64,000 bases of DNA. It comes from Gaiellasilicea sp963763755 (lineage in GTDB: Bacteria; Actinomycetota; Thermoleophilia; Gaiellales; Gaiellaceae). The stretch's first letter is position 1; the number at the start of each line of letters is the position of its first letter. A program made the position numbers and the translations under genes. The DNA lies in assembly GCA_963763755.1 (NCBI GenBank), contig CAVXQE010000012.1:248001-312000 (forward strand). Direction: 5' to 3'. The notes under the pieces were generated by a model. It was given only the letters and a program-made list of their open reading frames with translations. It had not been told where the DNA came from and searched no databases. Shown here piece by piece: positions 63,124 to 64,000 of this stretch.

Positions 63124-64000
63124 GTGGACGACCCTCGCCTGGACGACCATCGCGTACGGATCACGGTCGACGACGACCTGCGCCGCTCGCGCCTGACCGT
63201 CTTCTTCCGGCTGCTGTTGGCGATCCCGCACCTCGTCTGGTTCGTGCTGTGGTCGATCGCGGTCTTCTTCGCTGCGATCGCAACCTGGTTCGCCGCGCTC
63301 GTGACGGGTCGGGCCCCACGGGGCTTGCACAACTTCCTCTCGGCGTACGTCCGCTACGCGACACACCTGGATGCCTACCTGTCCTTGACCGCGAACCCGT
63401 ACCCGGGTTTCACGGGCGAGCCGGGGTACCCAGTCGACGTCGAGATTCCAGGCCCGGAGCCGCAGTCCCGCTGGAAGATCGCCCTGAGACTGCTGCTCGC
63501 GGTCCCGGCGCTGGTGCTCGCTGCTGCCGTCGGCTGGGGCCTGCAGTACGTCAACGGGGGCGCCTCGCCGAGCCATGAGACGACTGAGGCGTCGGCCGTC
63601 TACTTCAGGCTCGGAGGCGCCGTCGGTGCCTGCGCCTTCCTCGGCTGGTTCGCGGCGCTCGTCCTCGGCCGCATGCCGAAAGGCCTTCGCGACCTCGCCT
63701 CGTACGGCGTGGGTTACGGCGCCCAGGCCTGGGCGTACCTGCTCCTGCTCACCGACCGCTATCCCAACAGCGACCCCGAAGCGTTCGGCCTCGACTGGAC
63801 GCCTGCCGCCGCATCCGGTCCAGCTCCAACTCAGCGACGACGGCCGACGCTCACGCTTGACCGTCTTCTTCCGGCTTGCTGCTCGTGCTGCCGCATCTCG
63901 TCTGGCTGTCGCTCTGGTTCGTTGCGGCTGCGCTGGCGGCGATCGTCAACTGGCTGGTCACCCTCGTGCGCGGCCGGCCCGCCTGAGCCGCTGCACCGCT
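63124..64000 (+). CDS. DUF4389-repeat membrane protein, runs off the window
   Basis: Partial, from GTG 63124. RSRLTVFFRLLLAIPHLVWF, then WFAALVTGRAPRGLHNFLSA and YVRYATHLDAYLSLTANPYP is a DUF4389 domain with paired helices. A second related helix pair lies at about 63465-63760 (LLLAVPALVLAAAVGWGLQY, GMPKGLRDLASYGVG-like). A third copy begins near 63830 with SDDGRRSRLTVFFRLLLVLP-HLVWLSLWF and GRPAEPLHR at the very end. Frame breaks occur near 63820, 63876 and 63984. Function unknown. Confidence 0.65.
   Translation, partial: MDDPRLDDHRVRITVDDDLRRSRLTVFFRLLLAIPHLVWFVLWSIAVFFAAIATWFAALVTGRAPRGLHNFLSAYVRYATHLDAYLSLTANPYPGFTGEPGYPVDVEIPGPEPQSRWKIALRLLLAVPALVLAAAVGWGLQYVNGGASPSHETTEASAVYFRLGGAVGACAFLGWFAALVLGRMPKGLRDLASYGVGYGAQAWAYLLLLTDRYPNSDPEAFGLDWTPAAASGPAPTQRRRPTLTLDRLLPACCSCCRISSGCRSGSLRLRWRRSSTGWSPSCAAGPPEPLHR

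Overview
The window is about two-thirds G+C and almost fully coding. It looks like a chromosomal segment from an actinobacterium (Actinomycetota), probably a deep-branching class such as Thermoleophilia. This is inferred from base composition, a SigF/SigB-type sigma factor, many GTG/TTG starts with 1-4 bp gene overlaps, and the gene order rpmE - DUF1385 - prfA - prmC - tsaC - glyA - upp - wecA - atp. No rRNA, tRNA or CRISPR was seen.

At least two dozen clearly conserved genes carry a frame break. In every gene with a single break, the length from start codon to stop codon is one base over a multiple of three, and genes with two breaks are two bases over. This points to scattered one-base insertions, most simply uncorrected sequencing or assembly errors. 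I therefore annotate these genes across the breaks instead of calling them pseudogenes.

Layout. (1) 1-6.5 kb: a secreted-protein locus. It holds a Pro/Lys-rich exported protein, a 1085-residue protein built from 13 Q/N/S/G-rich repeats (a candidate functional amyloid), and a membrane-anchored Pro/Trp-rich protein sharing its key motif, with a divergent SigF-type sigma factor. (2) 6.5-17.4 kb: a membrane-tethered RHH protein, a DapA-like/FAD-oxidase pair, a TolB-propeller/RTX protein, glycosidase-like and SpoIID-like secreted proteins, and acyl-CoA genes (LiuC-like hydratase, biotin carboxylase, acyl-CoA dehydrogenase) interleaved on opposite strands. (3) 17.4-22.9 kb: oligopeptide ABC operon 1. 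(4) 23-33.9 kb: a YcnI-like protein, a CstB-like persulfide dioxygenase-rhodanese, a small HTH-like gene between perfect 29-bp inverted repeats, ilvA, meaB, an MFS transporter, metH, an FNR-like reductase and a phosphoesterase. (5) 33.9-53.3 kb: a split ATP synthase locus. atpZ/I-B-E-F-H-A-G lies at 53.3-48.0 kb and atpD-C at 35.7-33.9 kb, separated by 12.3 kb holding a MoxR/DUF58/VWA (Bat-like) operon, a second oligopeptide ABC operon and an anti-sigma-like protein. (6) 53.5-64 kb: the wecA-upp-glyA-tsaC-prmC-prfA-DUF1385-rpmE block, interrupted by a GNAT enzyme, a RayT-type Y1 transposase with a strong hairpin and two OsmC paralogues, then a threonine dehydratase and a DUF4389 protein that runs off the end.

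Functional threads. The window links peptide import (two Opp systems) with amino-acid and branched acyl-CoA catabolism (threonine deaminase, MeaB, biotin carboxylase, acyl-CoA dehydrogenase, methylglutaconyl-CoA hydratase-like enzyme), cobalamin-dependent methionine synthesis, sulfide/persulfide handling and peroxide defence. The ATP synthase and translation-termination genes form the housekeeping core. The most distinctive unexplained parts are the repeat-protein locus, the inverted-repeat-bounded HTH gene with its dispersed palindromes, and the split atp operon.
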